A DNA stretch of 64,000 nt from CAINVV01 sp964506325 (GCA_964506325.1 CAZDLO010000009.1:1-64000); one strand, 5' to 3'; shown: positions 28,692 to 38,206, numbered from the stretch's first letter. Numbers and translations are program-made. Notes: generated by a model from the letters alone, not told the origin.

Positions 28692-29449
28692 GGAACCACC
28701 GGAACCATACACTGCTACTTATTGCATTGATATTGTTGTCAGGAATTATTTCCTCAAAAGCGCAGGATCCCGATTCCAGGAAAGGCAACCTGCTCTATGA
28801 TAATCCATTTTCGGCAAATCAGGAGGTATCTGACTGGATCATGGAAGGCCCTGGAAACATCGAATTCAAAGAAGGCTGGATGGAGATGTATTCGCAGGAT
28901 GAAAAATTTCACCATGTCTTATGGTGCCCGAAAGATTTCCCGGCCAGCTTTATTGCCGAATGGGAGGCACAGGACCTGGAGACTGATGCCGGACTGTGTA
29001 TCCTATTTTTCGCTGCCAAAGGAAAAAATGGTAAGGATATCTTCAACCCTTCCTTCCCAAAAAGGGATGGTACTTTCAATGACTATACCAAAAGCAAATA
29101 CCTTAATTGCTATCACATCTCCTATTATGCCAACGGCAGGGATGAACCGGGCAGGGAAATCTCCCATCTCCGGAAAAACAGCGGGTTTCACCTGGCTCAG
29201 GAAAAAGTACCCGGCATCCCGGTTAAATCAACAGCAGTCCATCATCTGACATTAGTAAAGGATGGCGCCAGCATCATCATGTATGTTGATGAGCGAAAGA
29301 TCATCGACTGGACAGATGACGGAAAAGAATTCGGGCCGGTATTGCAGGAAGGGAAAATCGGCTTCAGGCAAATGAAGTGGACCAGGTTCCGTTACCGGAA
29401 TTTTAAAGTGTGGGAAATTATCCATCAACAAGAACAGAAACCTCAATGA
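28688..29449 (+). CDS. DUF1961 (YesU-like) exported protein
   Basis: The protein has 253 residues with a signal peptide (ending SSKAQ). The body is a concanavalin-like jelly roll of the DUF1961 family: an opening YDNPF, FIAEWEAQDLETDAGLCILFFAAKG, NCYHISYYANGRDEPGRE and FRYRNFKVWE. Bacillus subtilis YesU belongs to this family and lies in a rhamnogalacturonan-use cluster, but I know of no settled activity for it. Together with GH105 this favours an acidic, rhamnogalacturonan-like or glucuronate-containing substrate. It overlaps both neighbours by 4 bases. Confidence 0.8.
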   Translation: MRNHRNHTLLLIALILLSGIISSKAQDPDSRKGNLLYDNPFSANQEVSDWIMEGPGNIEFKEGWMEMYSQDEKFHHVLWCPKDFPASFIAEWEAQDLETDAGLCILFFAAKGKNGKDIFNPSFPKRDGTFNDYTKSKYLNCYHISYYANGRDEPGREISHLRKNSGFHLAQEKVPGIPVKSTAVHHLTLVKDGASIIMYVDERKIIDWTDDGKEFGPVLQEGKIGFRQMKWTRFRYRNFKVWEIIHQQEQKPQ

Positions 29450-31107
29450 AAAAATTCCTCAAATGGAGCCTGATCCCTGCCGGCATTTTGCTGCTGCCCC
29501 TGTTGCTGGGGGGAATGCGATTCAATACCTGGCTCCTGGGTGAAGCCAGGTATGATAATCCACAGTTAAAAGCCGGGAATATAAAAATTTCTTCAGTTAG
29601 GACCATTGCATGGAAGGATCATTCCGCCTATACAGACAGCCTTTACAAACATTGGGCGAACGAACCCCTGGGGAGCTGGAAGGAGAAGGGAAAGACTGAT
29701 GTCCCAAGGGCCATTCTAGGAAGGTTATTTTCCCGATTAAACATCTCAGAAGCCAATGCCTACCTGGCCGGGCAGAAGCCCCGCGGAAAGGTTGGCTCAA
29801 GGTGGCTTTTGAATCCCGAAGGCGATTATGATTTTACGCTGACTCCCCTGACGGCCATCCTCTATATTTTCGGGGATAAACCGGATCTTCTCTGGCCGGA
29901 AACAAAAAAACACCTTGTAGAGGTTTTGCTAACGGCACAGGGTGGGGATTTTACCGATGCCGTACCGGCAACCCTGGGAAGAATCAAAGAGACGGAAAAC
30001 CACCTGCTGATGACCGAGGGTTCAAGATACCTGAAGAATCAATATCTCCGGAATCATGGCAATAGGTCGAATGAGTACAACAATGAAATGAACGGCATGG
30101 AAAACCACGTTCTTGACTTGCTGCACGAAATTACCGCCATCGGCCTTTATGAGTTCAACTCGGTTCCCTACCTGGGATATACCATCGCGGCCATCCTCAA
30201 CCTGGAGGCTTTTGGATCCGTAAAAGTGCGCCTGGCCGCCCGTGAATCACTGGATTACATGAATTTTTGCTATGCCCTTGGCAGCTACAGGTTCAAATAT
30301 TATCCTCCATTCCGCAGACGACTGGAAAAGGCCAGAATCACGGCGCTATCCCTCGACTACCAGACTGAATTCCTCAAATCATGGCTTAGTTTTCACCCTG
30401 AAATCAACTATTTTCAACAGGCCGGTTTCGGAACTCCTCACGGACTGATCGGGGCCTGCCTCCCTTACCGGCCTTCAGACGAAGTCGTGAACCTGATCTT
30501 CAGGAAGGATCCGGGCTATTTTGTGAAGCTTGGCCATGGAGAAAAAGGGTCTCCTGAGATTTATTCTTCCGGATCCGGTTATCTGCTTAGCGCCGGAGGA
30601 GTGAACAGGGGAAAATGGTCGAACATTGTAGCCCGGCCCGTTTGCTTGTTTTTGAATGATGATGCAGCTGATTTATCCGAACTCTTTCACATCAGGGGAA
30701 AAGGCAGGGATTTCATGAAATGGAACAATACAGGCGTTTACAGGGACTTTGCCTGTTCCGCCGGACCTGTTTTCGTACCGGCTAAATTCAGTCCGGCCGC
30801 TGAAAAAGGACTGTGGAAGGTCTATTCTGTCGGTGACAGCCTCAGTGTGGCAGTTCATTCCTCAGCGGGATTTGGCATTATCGCACTGTTCAAAAACAGG
30901 ATTCCTGCCGAACTTGCTGAAGAACTGCAGCAACTCAACCGGGATGCGGAACTTCTCAAAACACAGTTCCGGTTCCCGGGTGGCAGTAAAATCGAATATG
31001 AGGTCACTGCCCCAAAAAACAGGTGGGTGATCAGGGCAGTCGATGGAATTGAGCAAGACAGGGTATTCGACAAATGGCCATTGGTAAGCGGGGATTTCAA
31101 AAATTAA
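29446..31107 (+). CDS. Membrane-anchored helical-toroid protein, family not recognised
   Basis: The protein has 553 residues. The N-terminus is a single hydrophobic segment (about 7-27) without a clean cleavage site, so it may stay anchored. The region to about 340 is helical with KETENHLLMTEGSRYLKNQYL and YEFNSVPYLGY, and the C-terminal third looks beta-rich. The ENH segment resembles SENHQVLFASAEYL in the protein at 48176, which also has an uncleaved N-terminal anchor. These two may be members of one uncharacterised family of lyase- or hydrolase-like toroids. It overlaps the DUF1961 gene by 4 bases (ATGA). Confidence 0.65.
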   Translation: MKKFLKWSLIPAGILLLPLLLGGMRFNTWLLGEARYDNPQLKAGNIKISSVRTIAWKDHSAYTDSLYKHWANEPLGSWKEKGKTDVPRAILGRLFSRLNISEANAYLAGQKPRGKVGSRWLLNPEGDYDFTLTPLTAILYIFGDKPDLLWPETKKHLVEVLLTAQGGDFTDAVPATLGRIKETENHLLMTEGSRYLKNQYLRNHGNRSNEYNNEMNGMENHVLDLLHEITAIGLYEFNSVPYLGYTIAAILNLEAFGSVKVRLAARESLDYMNFCYALGSYRFKYYPPFRRRLEKARITALSLDYQTEFLKSWLSFHPEINYFQQAGFGTPHGLIGACLPYRPSDEVVNLIFRKDPGYFVKLGHGEKGSPEIYSSGSGYLLSAGGVNRGKWSNIVARPVCLFLNDDAADLSELFHIRGKGRDFMKWNNTGVYRDFACSAGPVFVPAKFSPAAEKGLWKVYSVGDSLSVAVHSSAGFGIIALFKNRIPAELAEELQQLNRDAELLKTQFRFPGGSKIEYEVTAPKNRWVIRAVDGIEQDRVFDKWPLVSGDFKN

Positions 31108-31124
31108 AATTCAAAATCAGACAG

Positions 31125-31694
31125 ATGATTAGAAGGGCAGGATTTGAAGACAGACCGGTGGTTCTGAAAATTCTCAGGGAATCATTCAGGGATGATCCAT
31201 ACTTGCAATGGTTATCCAAAGACAGCCATCGTAAAAACAGCCTTGATTTGCTGATTGAATATGCCGTCGACGAAACTTTTGGCAACGGAGAGATCTACCT
31301 CAACGACCTCAATAACGCAACGGCTTTGTGGAATTCGGAAAAAAAAGAAAGCTTGTCCCTTGACTATATACGGAGAAATCTCTCCTTCCTTTTTAAAATG
31401 GGTATAAAGGGCACCTTAAGCATCACAGGAAAGGATAAATTTACGCGTGCCCAGTTCCCTGTGACCGGCTGTTTCTGCCATCTTTATTTAATTGGCGTTT
31501 TGCAGGAAGCCCGGGGAAAAGGTTTGGCTACCGAATTAATCAATCCGATGATTGAAAAAATGGCCCAAAAATCTATTCCTGTATTCCTCGAAACTGCGAA
31601 TCCCCATAATGTCGGGATTTACAGGAAACTGGGCTTCAGTGTTTTAAAAAGTGTTCAGCAGGAAGAGATAACGATTTACTTTATGTCAAGGTAA
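31125..31694 (+). CDS. GNAT family N-acetyltransferase
   Basis: The protein has 189 residues and no signal peptide, making it the only evident cytoplasmic protein in the CAZyme run. The GNAT acetyl-CoA loop reads QEARGKGLATEL, followed by the family's NPHNVGIYRKLGF. The ATG at 31125 is preferred over the in-frame ATG at 31074, which overlaps the previous gene. The acceptor cannot be predicted; an amine on a small molecule or protein is possible. It is 17 bases after the toroid gene and 31 before the next, so it appears co-transcribed with the exported enzymes. Confidence 0.85.
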   Translation: MIRRAGFEDRPVVLKILRESFRDDPYLQWLSKDSHRKNSLDLLIEYAVDETFGNGEIYLNDLNNATALWNSEKKESLSLDYIRRNLSFLFKMGIKGTLSITGKDKFTRAQFPVTGCFCHLYLIGVLQEARGKGLATELINPMIEKMAQKSIPVFLETANPHNVGIYRKLGFSVLKSVQQEEITIYFMSR

Positions 31695-31725
31695 AACAGC
31701 CCTTCCAACAATTTAACCATCAGCA

Positions 31726-33900
31726 ATGAAGAATTGTATTTACATCCCATTCCTGTTTCTGCTTGTTTCTTTACCCGCATTTGTATTTTCACAGCCTGAC
31801 AAAGCTGTTGAATTCATTACCAAATTTGAAAATACCAACCATCCCGAGGTAGCCTATTGGTTCCTGACCAATGAGATACTTGAGAATGAAAAATACCTGG
31901 ACGACCTGGACAACATCATTGAAAACAGCCCATTTGATTTTATCTTCCTGGATTGCCGCAATGGCCCAAGTTTCAGCAATGTAGAGAAGATGCATCCTGT
32001 CCTGGAAAAGATCGTTGCCAGGGCTCACAGCAGAAACATCAAAGTCGGTTACCGAACCCAGGTTGAAACCCGGAATCCCTTGCCGGAAAAGGCTGCCGAA
32101 CGCTTTATCGCTGAAAATGAGATCAGGCTGGACCATGCAGGCAATGGCTCCTGTTCCCTGGATTCAAAATTTGTCAGATCCCGTTCTTCCTATAAAAAAG
32201 AGGTATTCAGGGTTTTTGCTTTCAAAAAGACTGCCAATGGTTTTTACGACCCGGCGACCCTCCGGGAAATTACAGACTATGATGCCTCAGTCAGGGATCA
32301 GACCTTGAAGGTCAGCATCCGGGCCGGTAAGGCCTTTGGTGGATACTCCGCCTATGTGATGGGCGGATTCTATTACCGGAACATCAGCAATTTCAGTCAG
32401 GAAGCCATAACAGGAACCCTGGATTTTATTGACCATTATGCCGATATACCTTTCGACGGAGTGATGCTCGACGAATACGGCAATGCCAAAATTATTCCCC
32501 CCTGGCAGCTGCAATTCAAATTCGGCAGTTTCAGGCTGCGCAGCCTTGCCCAGGCGATGGTCAGAAACCTGGAATCCCTGACCGGCGAAGATGCTGCACT
32601 AACCATGTTCAAAATGCGGTACGCCCCAGCCGGTCAGGATGAAGTAAGGGTAAAAGCAATAAATACCTACATGGACCTGATGAGGCAGGGACCTATGCAT
32701 GTTGAGGATGCGATGTACAAAAAGGGGAAAGAGGTGTATGGTCCTAATGCCTTCATTGCAGCACACAATACATTTCACAATTCGCTTGTCAATGATGAAA
32801 TCTGGGCGACAGGACTGAAATGGTGGACCATCCCGCGCGAATATGGCTTTACCGATGAGAACACTCCAACACCTACCCAGATGGGAATTGCCATGTCCTA
32901 CCCTGCAAAAGCGATGTATAACATGTATTATGACGGCAAGATCAGACGATTTAGCGACAAATCCCTGACCAGCCTCCGCTATGGAATCCGAACTTTTTAC
33001 CATGCTTTCAACGACAGGCAATGGGGCATAGGCCTCGAAATGCCGGAGGCAGCAGAAGCCCTCAACCCGGTTGAGAAATGCGCCCGGCTGATGAACAGGT
33101 TTAATCCATCCCTGCCGGAAATAAAATTACTGGTAATTTTTGGCAATGAAGCACTTCAGAACTGGTACCCTCACAAATCAGAAAGAGGCCGTTACGATAT
33201 CAACGATAAGCTGAAAATTGAAGAGAAAGCTCTTAAAATCTGGAACGCCGGATATTTGAATGCACTTGTTCCAACCGATCTGATTACCAACGGAACACTA
33301 ACGCTTAATGCAGACAATAAACCGGTATTAAACGGACATACCTTCGATGCGATTGTCTTTTTATACCCTGAATACTCAAAGGAAACTACCCTGAAATTCC
33401 TGGAAAAATATGTAGGCCATGGGGGTAAATTAATGATGGAAGGTACTGCTAAACAAGATTTTGAGGGAAACAATATCACTGAAAGAATGAAAATTATTTA
33501 CTCAAATTCTGTCGCTGCAGAATTTTCTGTCCAAAAAATCCCCAACTTGGGTATCCGGAAAAATGCTGTCCGGGATGGATGCAAAAATGAGGACGGATCC
33601 TTTGTCTTCACCAATATCAGATCGCTCCGGAAGAACAAATCCGTATCATTTGAAATTTCTGTGAACCGGGATGTCTACGCTGCGGATTATATCGGATTCT
33701 CGGCCATTGCCGCTGACCCTCAGCGAGGATTGGAAAAATTTGCCTGTGCCGGATTCAAAGAGCTAAAAAAGAATGGAATCACAATTTTAAAACTGGCGGT
33801 GCCGGCAGACATTTTCATTGAGAAAAACAACAATGAATACCGTGTGGCCATTGCCGATCCAAACAAAATCAATAAATTGGTTGTCAATAAATTGAACTAG
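31726..33900 (+). CDS. Exported TIM-barrel-like protein, possible new glycosidase family
   Basis: The protein has 724 residues with a signal peptide (ending VFSQ). Residues ~30-420 read like a beta/alpha barrel: AYWFLTNEI, FDFIFLDCRNG, FDGVMLDEYGN (an Asp-Glu pair at a strand end, as in many glycosidases) and ATGLKWWTIPREYG. A following segment (about 460-600; IKLLVIFGNEA, FDAIVFLYPEY, GHGGKLMMEG) resembles the amidotransferase-like domain after the barrel in GH42-type enzymes. A C-terminal beta-domain ends the protein. I do not recognise a named family. The last ~60 residues match the remnant at 2221-2436, so the locus once carried two copies. Confidence 0.7.
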   Translation: MKNCIYIPFLFLLVSLPAFVFSQPDKAVEFITKFENTNHPEVAYWFLTNEILENEKYLDDLDNIIENSPFDFIFLDCRNGPSFSNVEKMHPVLEKIVARAHSRNIKVGYRTQVETRNPLPEKAAERFIAENEIRLDHAGNGSCSLDSKFVRSRSSYKKEVFRVFAFKKTANGFYDPATLREITDYDASVRDQTLKVSIRAGKAFGGYSAYVMGGFYYRNISNFSQEAITGTLDFIDHYADIPFDGVMLDEYGNAKIIPPWQLQFKFGSFRLRSLAQAMVRNLESLTGEDAALTMFKMRYAPAGQDEVRVKAINTYMDLMRQGPMHVEDAMYKKGKEVYGPNAFIAAHNTFHNSLVNDEIWATGLKWWTIPREYGFTDENTPTPTQMGIAMSYPAKAMYNMYYDGKIRRFSDKSLTSLRYGIRTFYHAFNDRQWGIGLEMPEAAEALNPVEKCARLMNRFNPSLPEIKLLVIFGNEALQNWYPHKSERGRYDINDKLKIEEKALKIWNAGYLNALVPTDLITNGTLTLNADNKPVLNGHTFDAIVFLYPEYSKETTLKFLEKYVGHGGKLMMEGTAKQDFEGNNITERMKIIYSNSVAAEFSVQKIPNLGIRKNAVRDGCKNEDGSFVFTNIRSLRKNKSVSFEISVNRDVYAADYIGFSAIAADPQRGLEKFACAGFKELKKNGITILKLAVPADIFIEKNNNEYRVAIADPNKINKLVVNKLN

Positions 33901-33924
33901 CCGATAATTAACAATGTATAATAA

Positions 33925-35457
33925 ATGAAGACTCCAAACACTCTCCTGTTGCTGATGATTTCATCACCGCTTCTGGCCTTCAGCCAGGCTAAAAACACTG
34001 AGAAACTTCCGAATATCATCTACATCCTGACCGACGACCTGGGATATGGCGATGTCACGGCTTACAATCCCAAGGCTAAAACCAGTACTCCCAACCTCGA
34101 CCGACTGGCGTCGCAAGGCATCCGCTTCACCGATACCCATTCAACCTCCGCGGTATGTACACCTTCGAGGTATGGTCTCCTGACCGGTCGGTACAGTTGG
34201 AGAACCCCCATGAAATCTGGCGTACTGAACGGTTACAGCAAAGCACTGATTGAGAATGACAGGACAACTGTCGCTTCCCTGCTCAAAAGCAAAGGCTATG
34301 CAACTGGCGTGGTAGGAAAATGGCATCTCGGCCTCAACTGGGTACAAAACAAGGATGCTGCGACATCTGAACCGAAAAAGCCGGCCGACAAGAATTCTTC
34401 CGCCATAGAAATCATTGATCCGGCCACGCTGGATTTCTCTGCTCCGCCAACAGACGGTCCGCTTAACCACGGGTTTGATTATTCATTCATACTGCCTGCT
34501 TCTCTGGATATGCCCCCCTATTGCTACCTCGAAAATGACAGGCTCTCTTCCCCAATGTCGGAAAAAACGCCCGGCAATAACCCGGCCAACGGAACCTCCG
34601 GCGCTTTCTGGCGACCGGGATTAATGGCAAAAGATTTTGAATTTGAGCAGGTTACACCAACATTCACCAACAAGGCGATCTCATTCATCAGGAAACAATC
34701 GGCCACCAAAAAACCATTTTTTCTCTACCTTCCATTTCCATCCCCACATACTCCGTGGCTCCCTTCCAAAGAATTCAGGGGAAGTTCACAGGCAGGAGAA
34801 TATGGCGATTTCGTGAACATGGTGGATGCGGAAGTGGGCAAGCTAATGCTGGCCATAAAGGATTTGGGAATCGAGGACAACACCTTGATTTTCTTTACCA
34901 GTGACAATGGTCCGTTCTGGCATACGGAATTTATCGACAGGTTCAGCCATCATTCAGCCTATATCTTCCGTGGCATGAAAGCTGATGCCTTCGAAGGAGG
35001 ACACAGGATTCCGTTTATCGCCAGGTGGCCTCAGACAATCAAGGCCGGCAGCGTGTGTGATGAGCCTGTTAATTTAACCGGTTTGATGGCTACCGTTTCA
35101 GAGATAACAAAGAGGAAGCTTGCCGACAATGAAGGCGAGGACAGTTTCAGCATTCTGCCCCTGCTACGTGGAAACAACAAGGATTATGTCGGGCCTGAAG
35201 CGTTGATCCAGCACTCTGCAAGGGGCGTTTTCGTAGTCAGGAAAGGAGACTGGAAGCTGATCCTGGGACTGGGTTCAGGCGGCTTTTCCAAACCCGAAGT
35301 TGTCCAGCCAAAACCCGGTGAGCCAACCGGGCAGCTGTACAATCTCAGGGAAGATATCGCCGAGACCAAAAACCTGTGGACCGGGAATCCCGGGAAAGTA
35401 AAGGAACTGAGCGATATTCTCAAAAAATACCAGGAAACCGGCAGGAGCCGGTATTAA
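33925..35457 (+). CDS. S1 family arylsulfatase-type sulfatase
   Basis: The protein has 510 residues with a signal peptide (ending AFSQ). Sulfatase marks are NIIYILTDDLGYGD (metal-binding Asp pair), VCTPSRYG with Cys78 as the formylglycine site, VVGKWHLGL and TSDNGPFWH. It belongs with arylsulfatase A-like S1 enzymes; the sulfate position and sugar are unknown. Its 31-base spacing to the GH92 gene suggests joint expression and that desulfation accompanies alpha-mannoside removal. Confidence 0.9.
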   Translation: MKTPNTLLLLMISSPLLAFSQAKNTEKLPNIIYILTDDLGYGDVTAYNPKAKTSTPNLDRLASQGIRFTDTHSTSAVCTPSRYGLLTGRYSWRTPMKSGVLNGYSKALIENDRTTVASLLKSKGYATGVVGKWHLGLNWVQNKDAATSEPKKPADKNSSAIEIIDPATLDFSAPPTDGPLNHGFDYSFILPASLDMPPYCYLENDRLSSPMSEKTPGNNPANGTSGAFWRPGLMAKDFEFEQVTPTFTNKAISFIRKQSATKKPFFLYLPFPSPHTPWLPSKEFRGSSQAGEYGDFVNMVDAEVGKLMLAIKDLGIEDNTLIFFTSDNGPFWHTEFIDRFSHHSAYIFRGMKADAFEGGHRIPFIARWPQTIKAGSVCDEPVNLTGLMATVSEITKRKLADNEGEDSFSILPLLRGNNKDYVGPEALIQHSARGVFVVRKGDWKLILGLGSGGFSKPEVVQPKPGEPTGQLYNLREDIAETKNLWTGNPGKVKELSDILKKYQETGRSRY

Positions 35458-35487
35458 GAAGCATTAAATTATTGTAATAATCAGTAT

Positions 35488-37770
35488 ATGAGAGAAATAA
35501 GTTGGTTTTTCGGAATTGTTTTATTTTGGATATCCGCATTTCCTGTTGATGCGCAGAATACCGCAAGGCCGGTTGACCTGGTCTATCCCCTGCTTGACAG
35601 CCAGAACTCACGCTGGATATTCTTTTCTTCTGCCTCCCGTCCTTTCGGGATGGTCAACCTGAGCCCGGATACCAAAATCAAAGGCGACTGGGGCAGCGGC
35701 TACCACTACGAGGTAGACACAATCAAGGGATTCACCCATCTTCATGAATGGCAGATATCAGGCCTCTCAGTTATGCCGGTCACTATCAATGAGAAAAACA
35801 GGCCTTCCCTGTTCGGGGATTTCTATTCGAAGTTTTCCCATGAGACCGAATCCGTCAGGCCCGGATACCACTCAGTGGTCCTCGACAGGTATTCGGTTAA
35901 GGCAGAGCTGACTTCCACATCAAGGGTAGGGTTTCACAGGTATCTCTTCCCTGAAAAATCAGATCCCGGTATCATAATTAACCTCAACGGAGAAATCGGG
36001 CCCTGTATCAACAAGGATGGCACCCTGCAAAAAACAGGTGCACGCAGCCTGAAAGGCAGCCTTGTCAATGCCCCAACCAGGCGGCGTCCAAAAGATTTCA
36101 AGGTTTTTTTCGAGATAAATTTTGACAAGGACATCAAAAACGTTGAAAAAGACCAAAAAACAGGAAATTACCTCATCACGTTTGACCTGACTGCCAACAG
36201 GCAATTGCTGATGAAAGCAGCCCTGTCTTATACTTCTGAGGATAATGCCGGTATCAATTTAATGAGCGAACTGCCACACTGGGATTTTGACAGGACAGTC
36301 AAAGAATCACTGGATGAATGGAACCGGATGTTATCCAGGATCCGGATCGGGGGAGGTACACCGGAACAGCAGCAACGTTTCTATACCGATCTCTACCACT
36401 CACTCCTGGGCCGCAGGACGATCAGCGACGCAAACGGCGCCTATCCCGACAATACCGGAAGTAAGTTCCTGGTAAAAAAGTTACCCCTGGACAACAACGG
36501 GAAGCCGCTTTTCAACCAATACAATTTTGATGCATTCTGGGGGGCCCAATGGACACTGAATACCTTGTGGATCCTGGTCTACCCTGAGATCGCAGAAGAA
36601 TTTGTACACTCCATGATGCAGTATTACCACGACGGCGGACTTGTTCCACGTGGTCCGGCAGGTGGAAACTACACGTATGTCATGGTTGGCGCCTCCACCA
36701 CTCCGTTTGTTGTAAGCGCCTATCAGAAAGGGATTATAAAGGAAAACGCTGAAGAGATATACCAGGCGCTGAAGAAAAACCATATGCCGGGTGGCATCAT
36801 GGAAAGAGCAGGTTACGAGCACAAAACAGCGCTGGGCGGCGGACTTAAGTACTACATCGAAAAAGGATATGTACCGTTTCCAATTCCTGATGGCGAATTT
36901 GGTTTTCACCAGAACGGCGCAGGCATGACACTCGAATATGCCTACCAGGACTGGACCCTGGCTCAAATGGCGAAAGCGCTGGGTCATACCGACGATTTTA
37001 ACTACTTTATCAAACGTTCAAAAAACTATCAAAACCTCTACGATCCGGAAACAGGCTGGATCAGGCCAAAAGATGTAAACGGGAAATGGTATGCCCCATT
37101 TGATCCCTACCAGGTCAACCATGGCTTTATCGAATCGAACAGTGCACAGGCCACCTGGTTTGTACCGCAGGACCTGCCCGGGCTGGCAAAGCTGATGGGA
37201 GGGAATGATGCCGCTGTCAAAAAACTGGACCAATCGTTCAGGGAGGCAAAGAAACTGGGCTTTACCTCCGGAAACTCACACAACCAGGAATTACACCCTG
37301 AATACAGCAGAATACCGATAAATTACGGGAATGAGCCTTCGATTCAAACCGCATTTGTTTTTACCCTGCTTGGAAATCCTTCCCTCACCCAGTATTGGTC
37401 AAGGGAAGTTGTCAATGCCGCCTTCAGCGGTGTTTCACCAACAAAAGGCTATAACGGAGATGAAGACCAGGGACTTATGGGAACTCTCGCAGTCCTTTAC
37501 AAGATCGGACTGTTCCAAATGACGGGAGGAACGGAGGCCAATCCGGAATACCAGCTCGGGAGCCCGCTCTTCGACCAGGTAACCATCCAGCTTAACCAGA
37601 AGTATTATCCTGGTAAGTCGCTGACCATAAAGGCTATCGATAACAGTGACACGAACAGGTACATCTTATCTGCCGATTTGAACGGTAATCCCGTCACTGC
37701 ATCAAGCCTTAACCACAGGGAACTGGTGAAAGGCGGAACGCTAACCCTGAAAATGGGGCCTGCAAAATAA
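35488..37770 (+). CDS. GH92 family enzyme, divergent N-terminal branch
   Basis: The protein has 760 residues with a signal peptide (ending VDAQ). The catalytic domain is GH92: NYGNEPSIQTAFVF with the probable acid Glu, and NGDEDQGLMG with the base carboxylates. The start differs from the classic form: VYPLLDSQNSRW.FFSSASRPFGMVNLSPDT replaces VNPFIG..PGA..PFGMVQ. This seems to be a separate branch whose linkage preference may differ from the alpha-1,2-mannosidase at 9498. It is the last complete gene before the scaffold gap. Confidence 0.88.
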   Translation: MREISWFFGIVLFWISAFPVDAQNTARPVDLVYPLLDSQNSRWIFFSSASRPFGMVNLSPDTKIKGDWGSGYHYEVDTIKGFTHLHEWQISGLSVMPVTINEKNRPSLFGDFYSKFSHETESVRPGYHSVVLDRYSVKAELTSTSRVGFHRYLFPEKSDPGIIINLNGEIGPCINKDGTLQKTGARSLKGSLVNAPTRRRPKDFKVFFEINFDKDIKNVEKDQKTGNYLITFDLTANRQLLMKAALSYTSEDNAGINLMSELPHWDFDRTVKESLDEWNRMLSRIRIGGGTPEQQQRFYTDLYHSLLGRRTISDANGAYPDNTGSKFLVKKLPLDNNGKPLFNQYNFDAFWGAQWTLNTLWILVYPEIAEEFVHSMMQYYHDGGLVPRGPAGGNYTYVMVGASTTPFVVSAYQKGIIKENAEEIYQALKKNHMPGGIMERAGYEHKTALGGGLKYYIEKGYVPFPIPDGEFGFHQNGAGMTLEYAYQDWTLAQMAKALGHTDDFNYFIKRSKNYQNLYDPETGWIRPKDVNGKWYAPFDPYQVNHGFIESNSAQATWFVPQDLPGLAKLMGGNDAAVKKLDQSFREAKKLGFTSGNSHNQELHPEYSRIPINYGNEPSIQTAFVFTLLGNPSLTQYWSREVVNAAFSGVSPTKGYNGDEDQGLMGTLAVLYKIGLFQMTGGTEANPEYQLGSPLFDQVTIQLNQKYYPGKSLTIKAIDNSDTNRYILSADLNGNPVTASSLNHRELVKGGTLTLKMGPAK

Positions 37771-37885
37771 GCTTTGTCAAGCATAATTGACTTTTTGCGA
37801 AAGATAAACGTAAAACAGAATATCCTGATTCGCAGGGCATTAATGTTCATGATTTTGTTCATTTTGATTGATGTAGTGCTATTTC

Positions 37886-37985
37886 NNNNNNNNNNNNNNN
37901 NNNNNNNNNNNNNNNNNNNNNNNNNNNNNNNNNNNNNNNNNNNNNNNNNNNNNNNNNNNNNNNNNNNNNNNNNNNNNNNNNNNNN
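37886..37985. other. Scaffold gap (100 N)
   Basis: There are 100 consecutive undetermined bases. The round number suggests a scaffolding placeholder, so true distance and content are unknown. Confidence 0.98.
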
Positions 37986-38108
37986 TTACCGGTTTCATCT
38001 CAACAGAAAGCGGTTTCGGTAATATTGGCCTTAAAAATGGCCTTCGGTCATCTCGATGTTAAAAAAACGGTGGTTTCAGGGAAGGAACAACCGCTCTCAA
38101 TGGATTAA
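37986..38108 (+). pseudogene. Frameshifted 3' end of an unidentified gene after the gap
   Basis: One frame gives TGFISTESGFGNIGLKNG from 37988, then stops at 38062. A second frame continues with GHLDVKKTVVSGKEQPLSMD, ending at TAA 38106-38108. The two pieces read like consecutive parts of one C-terminal beta-domain, so a frameshift or sequencing error near the contig end is likely. I cannot name the family. Confidence 0.35.
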
Positions 38109-38198
38109 AAGCATCCGGGATCAGCACGGGCAAATACAACAAAAGGCGCTGTAATTGCATTTGCAACTTCCACAGGTACTTACTGAAATAAAATAATT

Positions 38199-38206
38199 TA
38201 ACTTTG
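38199..38206 (+). promoter_or_regulatory. Possible Bacteroidota -7 element
   Basis: TAACTTTG fits TAnnTTTG and lies 41 bases before the ATG at 38248, a normal distance. There is no clear TTTG at the -33 position. Confidence 0.35.
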
